64,000 nucleotides of DNA, taken from contig JAFIHF010000004.1 in NCBI GenBank assembly GCA_017848855.1, positions 170,086 to 234,085 of the forward strand, in the 5' to 3' direction. The position numbers and the translations under genes are program-made. The notes beneath the pieces are model-generated. The model made no database searches, was not told the origin of the DNA, and saw only the letters and a list, made by a program, of their open reading frames with translations. Shown here in pieces: positions 7,239-15,793 of the stretch. Position 1 is the first letter of the stretch; every line of letters begins with the position of its first letter. The DNA comes from Rhodanobacter denitrificans. Its GTDB lineage: Bacteria > Pseudomonadota > Gammaproteobacteria > Xanthomonadales > Rhodanobacteraceae.

Positions 7239-7784
7239 ATGGGAATCTCGATTCGCGCCTACGCGCGTCACCGTGGCGTTTCCGACGCGGCGGTGCGCAA
7301 GGCCATCGCCGCCGGGCGCATCACGCCAGAAGCGGACGGAACCCTTGACCCGCAGCGCGCCGACGCCGAGTGGGCGCGCAACACAGAAGCGCCACGCACC
7401 GGCACGCGCGCTCGCGCCGTTAAGGCTGCGGTGCCGCCGGAAACCGCCACCGTCGCGCCTGTGGGCGACGGTCAGGCCGCCTTGCCCACCGGCGGTGCGT
7501 CGCTGCTGCAAGCGCGCACTGTCAACGAGGTGGTCAAGGCCCAGACGAACAAGGTGCGGCTGGCCCGCCTCAAGGGCGAGCTGGTCGACCGCAACCAGGC
7601 CATCGCCCACGTCTTCAAGCTGGCGCGCGCCGAGCGCGATGCGTGGCTGAACTGGCCCGCGCGTATCTCGGCGCAGATGGCGGCGCGGCTGGCGGTCGAT
7701 CCGCACACGATGCACGTCGCGCTGGAAGCCGCCGTGCGCGAGCACTTGCAGGAATTGGGCGATCTGCGCCCGCGCGTGGACTGA
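7239..7784 (+). CDS. Phage terminase small subunit (Nu1-like)
   Basis: A 181-residue protein. The N-terminus (RAYARHRGVSDAAVRKAIAA) is a winged-helix/MerR-like DNA-binding motif, as in lambda Nu1-type subunits that recognise cos or pac. The C-terminal half is helical, with a long amphipathic stretch (QTNKVRLARLKGELVDRNQA) typical for assembly with the large subunit. ATG 7239 is chosen because AAGGTG lies 5 nt upstream; TTG 7227 or GTG 7233 are less likely. It starts the structural operon, with the large subunit 10 bp downstream. Confidence 0.85.
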   Translation: MGISIRAYARHRGVSDAAVRKAIAAGRITPEADGTLDPQRADAEWARNTEAPRTGTRARAVKAAVPPETATVAPVGDGQAALPTGGASLLQARTVNEVVKAQTNKVRLARLKGELVDRNQAIAHVFKLARAERDAWLNWPARISAQMAARLAVDPHTMHVALEAAVREHLQELGDLRPRVD

Positions 7785-7794
7785 TCGGGAACTG

Positions 7795-9756
7795 ATGGAC
7801 GTCGACTACGAAGGTGCTGCCGAAATCGAACGTGCGTGGCGCGAAGGCTTGACGCCCGATCCGCTGCTCACCGTGTCGGAATGGTCGGATCGGCACCGGA
7901 TGCTTTCCAGCAAGGCGTCCGCCGAGCCGGGCCGCTGGCGCACCAGCCGCACGCCATACCTGAAGGCCATCATGGATTGCCTGTCGCCGACCTCGCCGGT
8001 CGAGCGCGTGGTGTTCATGAAGGCCGCCCAGCTCGGCGCGACCGAAATGGGATCGAACTGGATCGGCTACGTGATTCATCACGCGCCGGGGCCGATGATG
8101 GCCGTGTGGCCGACGGTGGAGATGGCCAAGCGCAACTCCAAGCAGCGGATCGACCCGCTGATCGAGGAATCACCCGCGCTGGCCGAATTGATCGCTCCGG
8201 CACGCTCGCGTGATTCGGGCAACACGATTCTGGCGAAGGAGTTTCGCGGCGGCGTGCTGGTGATGACGGGCGCGAACAGCGCCGTGGGCCTGCGCTCGAT
8301 GCCGGTGCGGTATCTGTTCCTCGACGAGGTGGACGGCTACCCGCTGGACGTCGAGGGCGAAGGCGACGCGATTTCGCTGGCGGAGGCGCGCACACGCACC
8401 TTCGCGCGGCGCAAGATCTTCATCGTCTCGACGCCGACGATCTCGGGCGCGTCGGCCATCGAGCGTGAGTACGAAGCCAGCGACCAGCGTCGCTACTTCG
8501 TGCCGTGCCCGCATTGCTCGCACCGGCAATGGCTGCGCTTCGAACAGTTGCGCTGGGACAAGGGCGCGCCGGAGACGGCGGCCTACATCTGTGAGTCCTG
8601 CGACACCGCGATTGCCGAGCACCACAAGACGTGGATGCTCGAACACGGCGAGTGGCGCGCGATGGCCGAAGGCACGGGCAAGACCACGGGATTTCATCTC
8701 TCCTCGCTCTACAGCCCGGTCGGCTGGCGCGCGTGGTGCGACATCGCCGCCGCGTGGGAAGCCGCCGTCAGCAAGGAATCCGGCTCGGCGGCGGCGATCA
8801 AGACCTTCAAGAACACCGAACTGGGTGATACCTGGGTCGAGGAAGGCGAAGCGCCCGATTGGCAACGACTGGTCGAGCGCCGGGAGGATTACCGCGTCGG
8901 CAGCGTGCCGCTGGGCGGCCTGCTGCTGGTCGGCGGCGCGGACGTGCAGAAGGATCGCATCGAAGCATCCATCTGGGCCTTCGGTCGCGGCAAGGAAGCG
9001 TGGCTCGTCGAACATCGCGTGCTGATGGGCGATACCGCCCGCGACGCGGTGTGGAAGCGCCTCGGCGAGTTGATCGCCGAGAACTGGACGCACGCGTCGG
9101 GCGCGGCGATGCCGTTGGCCCGCTTCGCGCTGGACACGGGCTTTGCGACGCAGGAGGCCTACGCGTTCGTGCGGGCCTGCCGCGATCCGCGCGTGATGGC
9201 GGTCAAGGGCGTGCCGCGTGGCGCGGCCCTGATCGGCACACCGACGGCCATCGATGTCTCGCAGGGCGGCAAGAAGCTGCGCCGGGGCATCAAGGTGTTC
9301 ACGGTGGCGGTCGGCATCGCCAAGCTGGAGTTCTACAACAACCTGCGCAAGAGCGCGGATGTCAGCGAGGACGACGTGACCACGGTCTACCCGACGGGGT
9401 TCGTCCACTTGCCCAAGATCGACGCCGAGTTCATCCAGCAGCTCTGTGCCGAGCAACTGATCACCCGCCGCGACCGCAACGGGTTCCCTGTGCGCGAGTG
9501 GCAAAAGATGCGCGAGCGCAACGAGGCGCTCGACTGCTACGTCTACGCCCGCGCCGCCGCATCGGCGGCGGGACTGGATCGCTTCGAGGAACGCCACTGG
9601 CGGGAACTGGAGCGCCAACTCGGGATGGAGCGGCCACCGGATGAGCCGCCCCCGATTCAAACCTTCGACCCAGACGAGGCCACCCAACGCGGTGGCCTCG
9701 CTGTTTCTGCAACCCCATCACGTCGGCGGGTCATCAAGAGCCGCTGGCTGTCCTGA
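7795..9756 (+). CDS. Phage terminase large subunit (GpA family)
   Basis: A 653-residue packaging ATPase/nuclease of the lambda gpA family. The N-terminal part holds VVFMKAAQLGATEMGSNW, the Walker A-like segment of this family, and YLFLDEVDGYPLD, the Walker B. A CPHC/CESC zinc-ribbon-like set follows near residues 236-264. The nuclease acidic residues lie in the second half (GGADVQKDRIE, ALDTGF). The length is close to lambda gpA (641). Near the 3' end, 9676-9699 forms a perfect 9-bp hairpin inside the coding region. Confidence 0.95.
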   Translation: MDVDYEGAAEIERAWREGLTPDPLLTVSEWSDRHRMLSSKASAEPGRWRTSRTPYLKAIMDCLSPTSPVERVVFMKAAQLGATEMGSNWIGYVIHHAPGPMMAVWPTVEMAKRNSKQRIDPLIEESPALAELIAPARSRDSGNTILAKEFRGGVLVMTGANSAVGLRSMPVRYLFLDEVDGYPLDVEGEGDAISLAEARTRTFARRKIFIVSTPTISGASAIEREYEASDQRRYFVPCPHCSHRQWLRFEQLRWDKGAPETAAYICESCDTAIAEHHKTWMLEHGEWRAMAEGTGKTTGFHLSSLYSPVGWRAWCDIAAAWEAAVSKESGSAAAIKTFKNTELGDTWVEEGEAPDWQRLVERREDYRVGSVPLGGLLLVGGADVQKDRIEASIWAFGRGKEAWLVEHRVLMGDTARDAVWKRLGELIAENWTHASGAAMPLARFALDTGFATQEAYAFVRACRDPRVMAVKGVPRGAALIGTPTAIDVSQGGKKLRRGIKVFTVAVGIAKLEFYNNLRKSADVSEDDVTTVYPTGFVHLPKIDAEFIQQLCAEQLITRRDRNGFPVREWQKMRERNEALDCYVYARAAASAAGLDRFEERHWRELERQLGMERPPDEPPPIQTFDPDEATQRGGLAVSATPSRRRVIKSRWLS

Positions 9757-9773
9757 CACATCGAGGAGTTTTC

Positions 9774-10265
9774 ATGAGTCTTGCCACACGCATCGAGAGC
9801 CTGGTCATCCGGGTCGCCCAGGAGTTCAACGACGTCCGCGCGACCGCAGGCAACCTGGCCAGCCTGTCCACCACCGACAAATCGAGTCTGGTCGCGGCGA
9901 TCAACGAGTTGAAGGCGGCGGTGCTGTCCGCGACGGCCATCGACGACAACCAGATCGCCACCTCCACCACTTACTCGTCGAACAAGATCGTGTCGCTGCT
10001 CGATGCGCTCAAGGCCGACATCTTGGGTGGAGCGGACGCCGCCTACGACACCCTGGTCGAGATCCAACAGTTGCTGCAGAACGGCACCAGCGGTCTGGAT
10101 GCGCTCCTGGCCGCAGTCAACCTGCGCGTGCGCTTCGACGCGGCGCAGACCCTGACGGTGGCCGAGCAGCTGCAGGCCCGCACCAACATCGGTGCGGTTG
10201 CTGCTGCCGATGTCGGCAACACCGACGCCGACTTCGTCGTCATCTTCGATGGGGCGCTGGCCTGA
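9774..10265 (+). CDS. Fibre-like phage structural protein
   Basis: A 163-residue protein starting MSLATRIESLVIRVAQEFND. It has an N-terminal coiled-coil-like region and the phage-fibre motif FDAAQTLTVAEQLQARTNIG, which is common in trimeric tail and head fibres. It ends AADVGNTDADFVVIFDGALA. The location between terminase and gpW/portal is a head-gene position, so a capsid (head) fibre is more likely than a tail fibre. AGGAG lies upstream of ATG 9774. The stop overlaps the next ATG (TGATG). Confidence 0.65.
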   Translation: MSLATRIESLVIRVAQEFNDVRATAGNLASLSTTDKSSLVAAINELKAAVLSATAIDDNQIATSTTYSSNKIVSLLDALKADILGGADAAYDTLVEIQQLLQNGTSGLDALLAAVNLRVRFDAAQTLTVAEQLQARTNIGAVAAADVGNTDADFVVIFDGALA

Positions 10266-10657
10266 TGAGTCTCGCGTCCAGCATCGCCGCGCTGGCGGCG
10301 CGCATCGGCTTCGAGGTGAAAACCAAGATCGACGCCACGCATCCCGGCATCGCCCGGGTGTGGGTCAGCTTCGGCTACGTCAACGGTCAGGTCGTGATCG
10401 CCAGCGCGCACAACGTCGCCAGTGTCGTGCGCACGGCGGCGGGCCGCTACCGGGTGCGTTTCGCCGTGGCGATGCCGGATGCGAACTACTGCTGGACGGC
10501 GCTCGCCCGCAGCAGCACCAACAGCGGCATGCAACGCGTGGCCATCGTGCGTGCCAGCTCCGATCTGAAGACCACGCAGTACGTCGACATCTCCTGCGCG
10601 ACGACCGCTGCGTCGTTCGACGACTCCTCCGAAATCAACCTCGTGGTGTACCGCTGA
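10265..10657 (+). CDS. Beta-rich phage structural protein, fibre-tip-like
   Basis: A 130-residue protein starting MSLASSIAALAARIGFEVKT. It consists mainly of beta-strands and has the segment RFAVAMPDANYCWTALARSS that recurs in distal domains of phage fibres. It shares its first residues (MSLA..I..L) with the protein before it and overlaps both neighbours by one to two bases. The pair may form a two-part fibre on the capsid surface, a shaft followed by a tip. This reading is inference, since no close characterised relative is recognised. Confidence 0.55.
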   Translation: MSLASSIAALAARIGFEVKTKIDATHPGIARVWVSFGYVNGQVVIASAHNVASVVRTAAGRYRVRFAVAMPDANYCWTALARSSTNSGMQRVAIVRASSDLKTTQYVDISCATTAASFDDSSEINLVVYR

Positions 10658-10878
10658 TGGCCTACACAGAAGTCCAACTCCAGGCGCTGGAAGCCGCGCT
10701 CGCCAAGGGCGAGAAGCGCGTGAGCTTCGGCGACAAGACCGTGGAGTACCGCTCGGTCGAGGAACTGAAAGACGCGATCCGCGAGGTCAAGCGCGGTCTG
10801 CTGGAACAGGCCGCCGCCAGCGGACTGTGGCCGGGTGCGCCGCGTCAGATCCGCGTCACCACGGGCAAGGGGTTCTGA
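10657..10878 (+). CDS. gpW-like head-tail joining protein
   Basis: A 73-residue protein starting MAYTEVQLQALEAALAKGEK with VSFGDKTVEYRSVEELKDAI, matching the lambda gpW/phage head-tail-joining family in length (68-75) and pattern. gpW plugs the portal after packaging and prepares tail attachment. It sits directly before the portal gene, as W does in lambda, and overlaps the upstream stop. Confidence 0.85.
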   Translation: MAYTEVQLQALEAALAKGEKRVSFGDKTVEYRSVEELKDAIREVKRGLLEQAAASGLWPGAPRQIRVTTGKGF

Positions 10879-10879
10879 C

Positions 10880-12394
10880 ATGGCGTGGTTCGCCCAAACC
10901 GTGCGACGCCTGTTCGGCCAGTCGCCGGTTCACGAAGCCGCAGGCCGGGGCCGACGCTCGCTGGCGTGGATGCCCGGCAATCCCGGCGCTGTCGCCGCGA
11001 TGCTGGCGACCCACACCGACCTGCGCATCAAGAGCCGCGACCTCGTGCGTCGCAATGCGTGGGCGCAGGCCGCGCTCGACGCCTTCGTCGCCAACGCCGT
11101 CGGTACCGGCATCAAACCGCAGAGCCTGTCGGGCGACGAACGGTTCAAGGCCGACGTGCAGGCGCTGTGGCGCGACTGGACGGAGGAAGCCGACGCGGCG
11201 GGCCAGACCGATTTCTACGGCCTGCAAGCCTTGGCATGCCGCTCGATGCTCGAAGGCGGCGAATGCCTGATCCGGCTGCGCCCGCGCCGTGTCGAGGACG
11301 GCTTGGCCGTGCCCTTGCAGCTTCAACTGCTGGAGTCGGAGCACCTGCCGATCCACCTCAATACCGATCTGCCGTCGGGGAACGCGGTGCGCTCGGGCAT
11401 CGAGTTCGATGCGCTGGGTCGGCGCGTCGCCTACCACCTGTACCGCTCGCATCCGGAGGACGGTCGGCTCGCGCCGATGTCGGGCCAGGGCGGAATGGAG
11501 ACCGTGCGCGTGGATGCGCGCGAGGTCATCCACCTCTACCGCGTGCTGCGCCCCGGCCAGATTCGCGGCGAGCCGTGGCTGTCGCGTGCGCTGGTCAAGC
11601 TCAACGAACTCGACCAGTACGACGACGCCGAGCTGGTGCGCAAGAAGACTGCCGCGATGTTCGCGGGCTTCGTCACGCGCCAGAACCCCGAGGACAGCCT
11701 GATGGGCGAAGGCGCTGCCAACGGCGACGGCATCGCGCTCGCCGGACTGGAACCGGGCACGCTGCAGATTCTGGAACCGGGTGAGGACATCAAATTCTCC
11801 GATCCCGCCGACGTGGGCAGTTCGTATTCCGAGTTCCTGCGCACGCAGTTCCGCGCGGTCGCCGCCGCCATCGGTATCACCTACGAGCAACTGACCGGCG
11901 ACCTGACGGGCGTGAACTACTCGTCCATCCGCGCTGGGCTGCTGGAGTTCCGCCGCCGCTGCGAAATGGTGCAGCACGGCGTCCTGGTGCATCAGATGTG
12001 TCGTCCGGTGTGGGCCGCGTGGATGAAGCAGGCCGTGCTCTCGGGCGCTCTCGATGCACCGGGTTTCGCGCGCGGCGGGCCCACGCGCCGCCGCCAGTAC
12101 CTCGCGGTGAAGTGGATTCCGCAAGGCTGGCAGTGGGTCGATCCGGAGAAGGAATACAAGGCCATGCTGATGGCGATCCGCGCGGGCCTGATGAGCCGCT
12201 CGGAAGCCATCTCGGCCAACGGCTACGACGCCGAAGACGTCGACCGCGAGATCGCCGCCGACAACCAGCGCGCCGACGACCTCGGCCTGATCTTCGATTC
12301 CGACCCTCGCTACACGTCAAAGGACGGAGGCAGCGCGGAACCCAACCGCAACGCCGTCACGCCCGACACCACCGGCAGCGATTCCATCGCCTGA
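10880..12394 (+). CDS. Phage portal protein (lambda family)
   Basis: A 504-residue portal of the lambda gpB family. Conserved stretches include RIKSRDLVRRNAWAQAALDA in the N-terminal wing, HLYRVLRPGQIRGEPWLSRA, and GITYEQLTGDLTGVNYSSIR. The length matches gpB (533) well. It forms the dodecameric channel at the capsid vertex through which DNA is packaged. It starts 1 bp after the gpW-like stop and precedes the S49 protease, the normal lambda B-C order. Confidence 0.95.
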   Translation: MAWFAQTVRRLFGQSPVHEAAGRGRRSLAWMPGNPGAVAAMLATHTDLRIKSRDLVRRNAWAQAALDAFVANAVGTGIKPQSLSGDERFKADVQALWRDWTEEADAAGQTDFYGLQALACRSMLEGGECLIRLRPRRVEDGLAVPLQLQLLESEHLPIHLNTDLPSGNAVRSGIEFDALGRRVAYHLYRSHPEDGRLAPMSGQGGMETVRVDAREVIHLYRVLRPGQIRGEPWLSRALVKLNELDQYDDAELVRKKTAAMFAGFVTRQNPEDSLMGEGAANGDGIALAGLEPGTLQILEPGEDIKFSDPADVGSSYSEFLRTQFRAVAAAIGITYEQLTGDLTGVNYSSIRAGLLEFRRRCEMVQHGVLVHQMCRPVWAAWMKQAVLSGALDAPGFARGGPTRRRQYLAVKWIPQGWQWVDPEKEYKAMLMAIRAGLMSRSEAISANGYDAEDVDREIAADNQRADDLGLIFDSDPRYTSKDGGSAEPNRNAVTPDTTGSDSIA

Positions 12395-12416
12395 CCGTTC
12401 TTCCAGAAGGATTCCC

Positions 12417-13649
12417 ATGACCGTGCTGCCTCATCTGGCGGCGCGCCTGTTTGGCGTGCCGCTGGCGATCCATCGCCCGAAACTCGACGTCATCCTCTCC
12501 GTGCTCGGCGCGCGCATCGGCCTCACCGATCTCGCCGCACCCGTGGGCTACACGCCGATGACGCGCGCGCCGACGCCCGCCAGCGGCAAGGTCGCCGTCA
12601 TCCCGATCCACGGCACGCTGGTGCGCCGCACCTCTGGTCTCGAGGCCGAATCAGGCCTCGCCAGCTATACCGGCATCGCCGCGCAACTGGACGCCGCGCT
12701 CGCCAGCCCCGAGGTCGCGGCCATCCTGCTCGACGTCGATTCGCCCGGCGGTGAATCAGGTGGCGTGTTTGATCTGGCCGACCGCATCCGGGCGGCGGCG
12801 CAGGCGAAGCCGGTCTGGGCCGTGGCCAACGACATGGCGTTCTCGGCGGCCTACGCGCTGGCGTCCGCCGCCACACGCGTGTTCGTCGCGCGTACCGGCG
12901 GCGTCGGCTCTATTGGCGTCATCGCCATGCACGTCGATCAGTCGGCGAAGGACGCGAAGGACGGCGTTCGCTACACCGCCGTGTTCGCGGGCGAACGCAA
13001 GAACGACCTCAACCCGCACGAGCCGATCTCCGACGCCGCGCACGCGGTGCTCAAGGCCGAGGTGGATCGCGTCTACGAGCTGTTCGTCGAGACCGTCGCG
13101 CGCCATCGCGGCCTCGACGCGGACGTCGTGCGCGCCACCGAAGCCGGCCTGTTCTTCGGCCCGAATGCCGTCGCCACCGGACTGGCCGATGCCGTCGGCG
13201 GTTTCGACGACGCGCTCGCCCAGCTCACGCAATCGCTTTCCCCACTCCCGACTCAGGTGGCTCCGGCCAGCCAAGCGGGCTTTCTTCGCAACCACCAGAT
13301 GGAGTCTTCCATGAATGAACGATCCGACCCCGCTGCTCTTGATCGGCCTCTTGCTGATCCTGCTGGCAGTCCTCCTCAACCGTCCGCCGCCACCACGTTG
13401 AGTGTGGCCGACGCCATCGAGATCGCGCAGACCTGCACGCTCGCCGGTCGCGCCGACCTGATCGCGGGCTTCCTCGAAACCAACACTGCACCTGCCACGG
13501 TACGCGGCCGACTGCTCGCGGCGCAGGCCGAGGCCAGCCCCGAAATCGTCAGCCGCATTGCGCCCGACGCCGCGCGCCCTGCGGCCAGCAATCCGCTGAT
13601 CGACGCGGCCAAGCAGCTCGCGGCGCAGTCCACCAAGAAGGAGATCTGA
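12417..13649 (+). CDS. S49 family head maturation protease with C-terminal scaffold region (lambda C-like)
   Basis: A 410-residue protein. The protease domain (about residues 60-280) has VIPIHGTLV, DVDSPGGESGG and the SppA/S49 segments NDMAFSAAYALASAA (serine) and GGVGSIGVIAMHVD. Residues after about 298 form a low-complexity, Pro/Ala-rich scaffold-like tail. As in lambda C/Nu3, an internal in-frame start (13311) with its own ribosome-binding site would make the scaffold separately. The start ATG 12417 has AAGGA upstream. It cleaves the prohead scaffold or portal during assembly. Confidence 0.92.
   Translation: MTVLPHLAARLFGVPLAIHRPKLDVILSVLGARIGLTDLAAPVGYTPMTRAPTPASGKVAVIPIHGTLVRRTSGLEAESGLASYTGIAAQLDAALASPEVAAILLDVDSPGGESGGVFDLADRIRAAAQAKPVWAVANDMAFSAAYALASAATRVFVARTGGVGSIGVIAMHVDQSAKDAKDGVRYTAVFAGERKNDLNPHEPISDAAHAVLKAEVDRVYELFVETVARHRGLDADVVRATEAGLFFGPNAVATGLADAVGGFDDALAQLTQSLSPLPTQVAPASQAGFLRNHQMESSMNERSDPAALDRPLADPAGSPPQPSAATTLSVADAIEIAQTCTLAGRADLIAGFLETNTAPATVRGRLLAAQAEASPEIVSRIAPDAARPAASNPLIDAAKQLAAQSTKKEI
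13311..13649 (+). CDS. Nested capsid scaffold protein (Nu3-like), in-frame internal start
   Basis: ATG 13311 (MNERSDPAALDRP) lies in frame inside the S49 gene and is preceded by GGAG with 6-nt spacing. The product, 112 residues, is the helical C-terminal tail of the protease. Lambda Nu3 is made the same way from gene C. The arrangement is seen in sequence; expression as a separate protein is inferred from the family. Confidence 0.6.
   Translation: MNERSDPAALDRPLADPAGSPPQPSAATTLSVADAIEIAQTCTLAGRADLIAGFLETNTAPATVRGRLLAAQAEASPEIVSRIAPDAARPAASNPLIDAAKQLAAQSTKKEI
13315..13401 (+). CDS. Possible out-of-frame 28-residue membrane peptide
   Basis: An overlapping frame inside the protease/scaffold gene reads MNDPTPLLLIGLLLILLAVL followed by LNRPPPPR and a stop. 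It is a near-ideal single transmembrane helix with a short polar start and a Pro/Arg tail. It starts 4 bp after the scaffold ATG and could share the same GGAG. Chance cannot be excluded, because Leu-rich alternative frames occur in GC-rich Ala/Pro/Asp coding DNA. A pinholin- or regulator-like peptide would be the functional alternative. Confidence 0.25.
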   Translation: MNDPTPLLLIGLLLILLAVLLNRPPPPR

Positions 13650-13650
13650 A

Positions 13651-14028
13651 ATGTCCGTTCTCGCCGAACCGCTGAATCTGGGCGACCTGCTCAAGTACGA
13701 AGCGCCGAACCTCTACTCGCGCGACCGCGTCACGGTCGCTTCCGGTCAGAACCTGCCGCTGGGCACCGTCGTCGGCATCGTCACCGCCACCGGCAAGTAC
13801 AAGCAGCTCGATCCGTCCGCCGAGGACGGCACGCAGGTCGCCGCAGGCGTGCTGCTGCAAGCCTGCGACGCGGCATTGATCGACCGTGATGACGGCCTCG
13901 TCGTCGCGCGCCACGCCATCATCGCCAACCACGCACTCGCGTGGCCCGACGCCATCACCACTGCCGAACAACTCACCGCCATTGCGCAGCTCAAGGCGCT
14001 GGGCGTGCTCGTCCGTCAAGGAGCCTGA
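13651..14028 (+). CDS. Head decoration protein (gpD family)
   Basis: A 125-residue protein starting MSVLAEPLNLGDLLKYEAPN, with the decoration-protein segments VTVASGQNLPLGTVVGIVTA and GVLLQACDA. The length and position (after protease/scaffold and before the major capsid protein) match lambda gpD, which trims the expanded capsid at three-fold sites. It begins 1 bp after the upstream stop. Confidence 0.9.
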   Translation: MSVLAEPLNLGDLLKYEAPNLYSRDRVTVASGQNLPLGTVVGIVTATGKYKQLDPSAEDGTQVAAGVLLQACDAALIDRDDGLVVARHAIIANHALAWPDAITTAEQLTAIAQLKALGVLVRQGA

Positions 14029-14030
14029 CC

Positions 14031-15035
14031 ATGAACAACCCCTTCAGCAATCCCGCGTTCTCGATGGCCGCGCTGACCGCTGCCATCAACATCCTGCCCA
14101 ACCGCTACGGGCGTCTGGAAGAACTGAACCTGATGCCGCCCAAGCCGGTGCGTCAGCGCCAGATCGTCGTCGAGGAAATGAACGGCGTGCTCAACCTGCT
14201 GCCCACGCTGCCGCCGGGTTCGCCCGGCACGGTCGGCGTGCGTGGCAAGCGCAAGCTGCGCTCCTTCGTCGTGCCGCACATCCCGCACGACGACGTGGTG
14301 CTGCCCGAGGAAGTGCAAGGCATCCGCGCCTTCGGTTCGGAAACTGAAACCGAGACGGTCGCGGGCGTGGTCGCGCGCCATTTGGAGACGATGCGCAACA
14401 AGCATGCGATCACGCTGGAGCACCTGCGTGTCGGCGCGCTCAAGGGCGTGATCCTCGATGCGGACGGCTCGGTGCTCTACGACCTATTCGACGCCTTCGA
14501 GATCGCGCAGCAGACGGTGCCCTTCGAGCTGGGCACGGCGGGCACCAACGTCAAGGCCAAGTGCAGCACCGTGCTGGCGACCATCGAGGAGAACCTCAAG
14601 GGCGAGTTCATGAACGGCGTCCATTGTCTGTGCTCGCCGGAGTTCTTCGCCGCGCTCACCGGCCACGCCAAGGTCGAGAAGGCCTTCGAGAACTGGCAGA
14701 ACGGCGCCATCCTCATCAACGACGTGCGACGCGGCTTCACCTACGGCGGCATCACCTTCGAGGAGTACCGGGGTCAGGCTACCGATGCCAACGGCACCGC
14801 GCGCCGCTTCATCGCCGCTGGTGAGGCCCATGCCTTCCCGCTGGGCACCATCGATACCTTTGGCACCTACTTCGCGCCGGCGGACTTCAACGAGACCGTC
14901 AACACGGTCGGCCAGCCGCTGTACGCCAAGCAGGAGCCGCGCAAGTTCGACCGGGGTACCGATCTGCACACGCAGTCCAACCCGCTGCCGATGTGCCACC
15001 GCCCCGGCGTGCTGGTGAAGTTGACGGTGGCGTGA
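14031..15035 (+). CDS. Major capsid protein (lambda gpE family)
   Basis: A 334-residue protein close to lambda gpE (341). Family segments include LTAAINILPNRYGRLEELNL near the N-terminus and LCSPEFFAALTGHAKVEKAF in the middle. The C-terminus has YAKQEPRKFDRGTDLHTQSN and LPMCHRPGVLVKLTVA. It assembles the icosahedral shell. ATG 14031 has GGAG upstream (CAAGGAGCCTGACC). The stop overlaps the next start. Confidence 0.95.
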   Translation: MNNPFSNPAFSMAALTAAINILPNRYGRLEELNLMPPKPVRQRQIVVEEMNGVLNLLPTLPPGSPGTVGVRGKRKLRSFVVPHIPHDDVVLPEEVQGIRAFGSETETETVAGVVARHLETMRNKHAITLEHLRVGALKGVILDADGSVLYDLFDAFEIAQQTVPFELGTAGTNVKAKCSTVLATIEENLKGEFMNGVHCLCSPEFFAALTGHAKVEKAFENWQNGAILINDVRRGFTYGGITFEEYRGQATDANGTARRFIAAGEAHAFPLGTIDTFGTYFAPADFNETVNTVGQPLYAKQEPRKFDRGTDLHTQSNPLPMCHRPGVLVKLTVA

Positions 15036-15337
15036 TGGGCATCGTCGAGCAGATCTACGCGTCGGCCGCCAACGCCGGGCTCCTGAAGGACTGCCAGTGG
15101 CGTCCTTCGGACGGCTCGCCGCCGCAGAGCCACCCGGTCGGCTTCGCCGCGCCGGACGACACGGTGCTCGACGGACTGACGCTGAGCACCGAGTACGTGA
15201 TGACCTATCCCGCGTCCATCTTCGTTGGGCTCGCACAGCGTGAGCCGGTCGTGATCGATGGCGTGACCTTCCTGGTGCGTGACATCCGGGCCGTGGGCGA
15301 CGGCACCGAGATGCGCGCCCATCTCACCCGGATGTAG
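15035..15337 (+). CDS. Head-tail joining protein (FII-like)
   Basis: A 100-residue beta-rich protein starting MGIVEQIYASAANAGLLKDC. It contains STEYVMTYPASIFVGLAQRE and a C-terminal DGTEMRAHLTRM, resembling the ATPase-II/FII-type joining proteins that follow capsid genes in lambda-like heads. The start overlaps the capsid stop (TGATG). The exact family is not certain, but position and size fit a neck or stopper protein. Confidence 0.65.
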   Translation: MGIVEQIYASAANAGLLKDCQWRPSDGSPPQSHPVGFAAPDDTVLDGLTLSTEYVMTYPASIFVGLAQREPVVIDGVTFLVRDIRAVGDGTEMRAHLTRM

Positions 15338-15341
15338 CGCG

Positions 15342-15788
15342 ATGGCCGGCAACTCGATCCGCGAACAGATCCTGCTCGCGGCGCTGGCGGCTGTCCGTCC
15401 GCACGCGGAATCTCTCGGGGCAACGCTGCACCGCTCGCCCACGGTGGCCATCAGCCGGGAGCAGTGCCCGGCGCTGGCGCTGTTCCCCGAGTCGGAGTCC
15501 ATCACCGAACGCGCCAACGACCGCGTCACCCGCGAACTCACCGTCCGCGTCGTGGCGCTGGCCCGCGCCGTTCCGCCCGCCGTCCCGGAAACCGAAGCCG
15601 ACCGGCTGCTCACCGCTGCCCACGCCGCCTTGATGGCGGACGGGAATCTCGGCGGCTTGGCGCTCGGCATCCGCGAGCAGGAATGCGAGTGGGACGTCGA
15701 GGACGCCGATGCGGTGGCCGCTGCGATCCCGGCGCGCTACGCGATCACTTACCGGACGCTCGACACCGACCTTTCAACCAAGGGATGA
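15342..15788 (+). CDS. Tail terminator/minor tail protein U-like
   Basis: A 148-residue protein starting MAGNSIREQILLAALAAVRP. It has the layout of gpU-type tail terminators: an N-terminal helix, a central strand region (RELTVRVVALARAVP) and EADRLLTAAHAALMADGNLG toward the C-terminus. It starts 4 bp after the joining gene and precedes the tail tube, as expected for a terminator. ATG 15342 is chosen by spacing, since the upstream open frame overlaps coding sequence. Confidence 0.65.
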   Translation: MAGNSIREQILLAALAAVRPHAESLGATLHRSPTVAISREQCPALALFPESESITERANDRVTRELTVRVVALARAVPPAVPETEADRLLTAAHAALMADGNLGGLALGIREQECEWDVEDADAVAAAIPARYAITYRTLDTDLSTKG

Positions 15789-15793
15789 CATCC

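Noticed and set aside
9676-9710. Terminator after terminase
   Set aside because: The perfect hairpin lies within the terL coding sequence and the following T-run is short. The downstream genes are tightly spaced, so it is unlikely to stop transcription.
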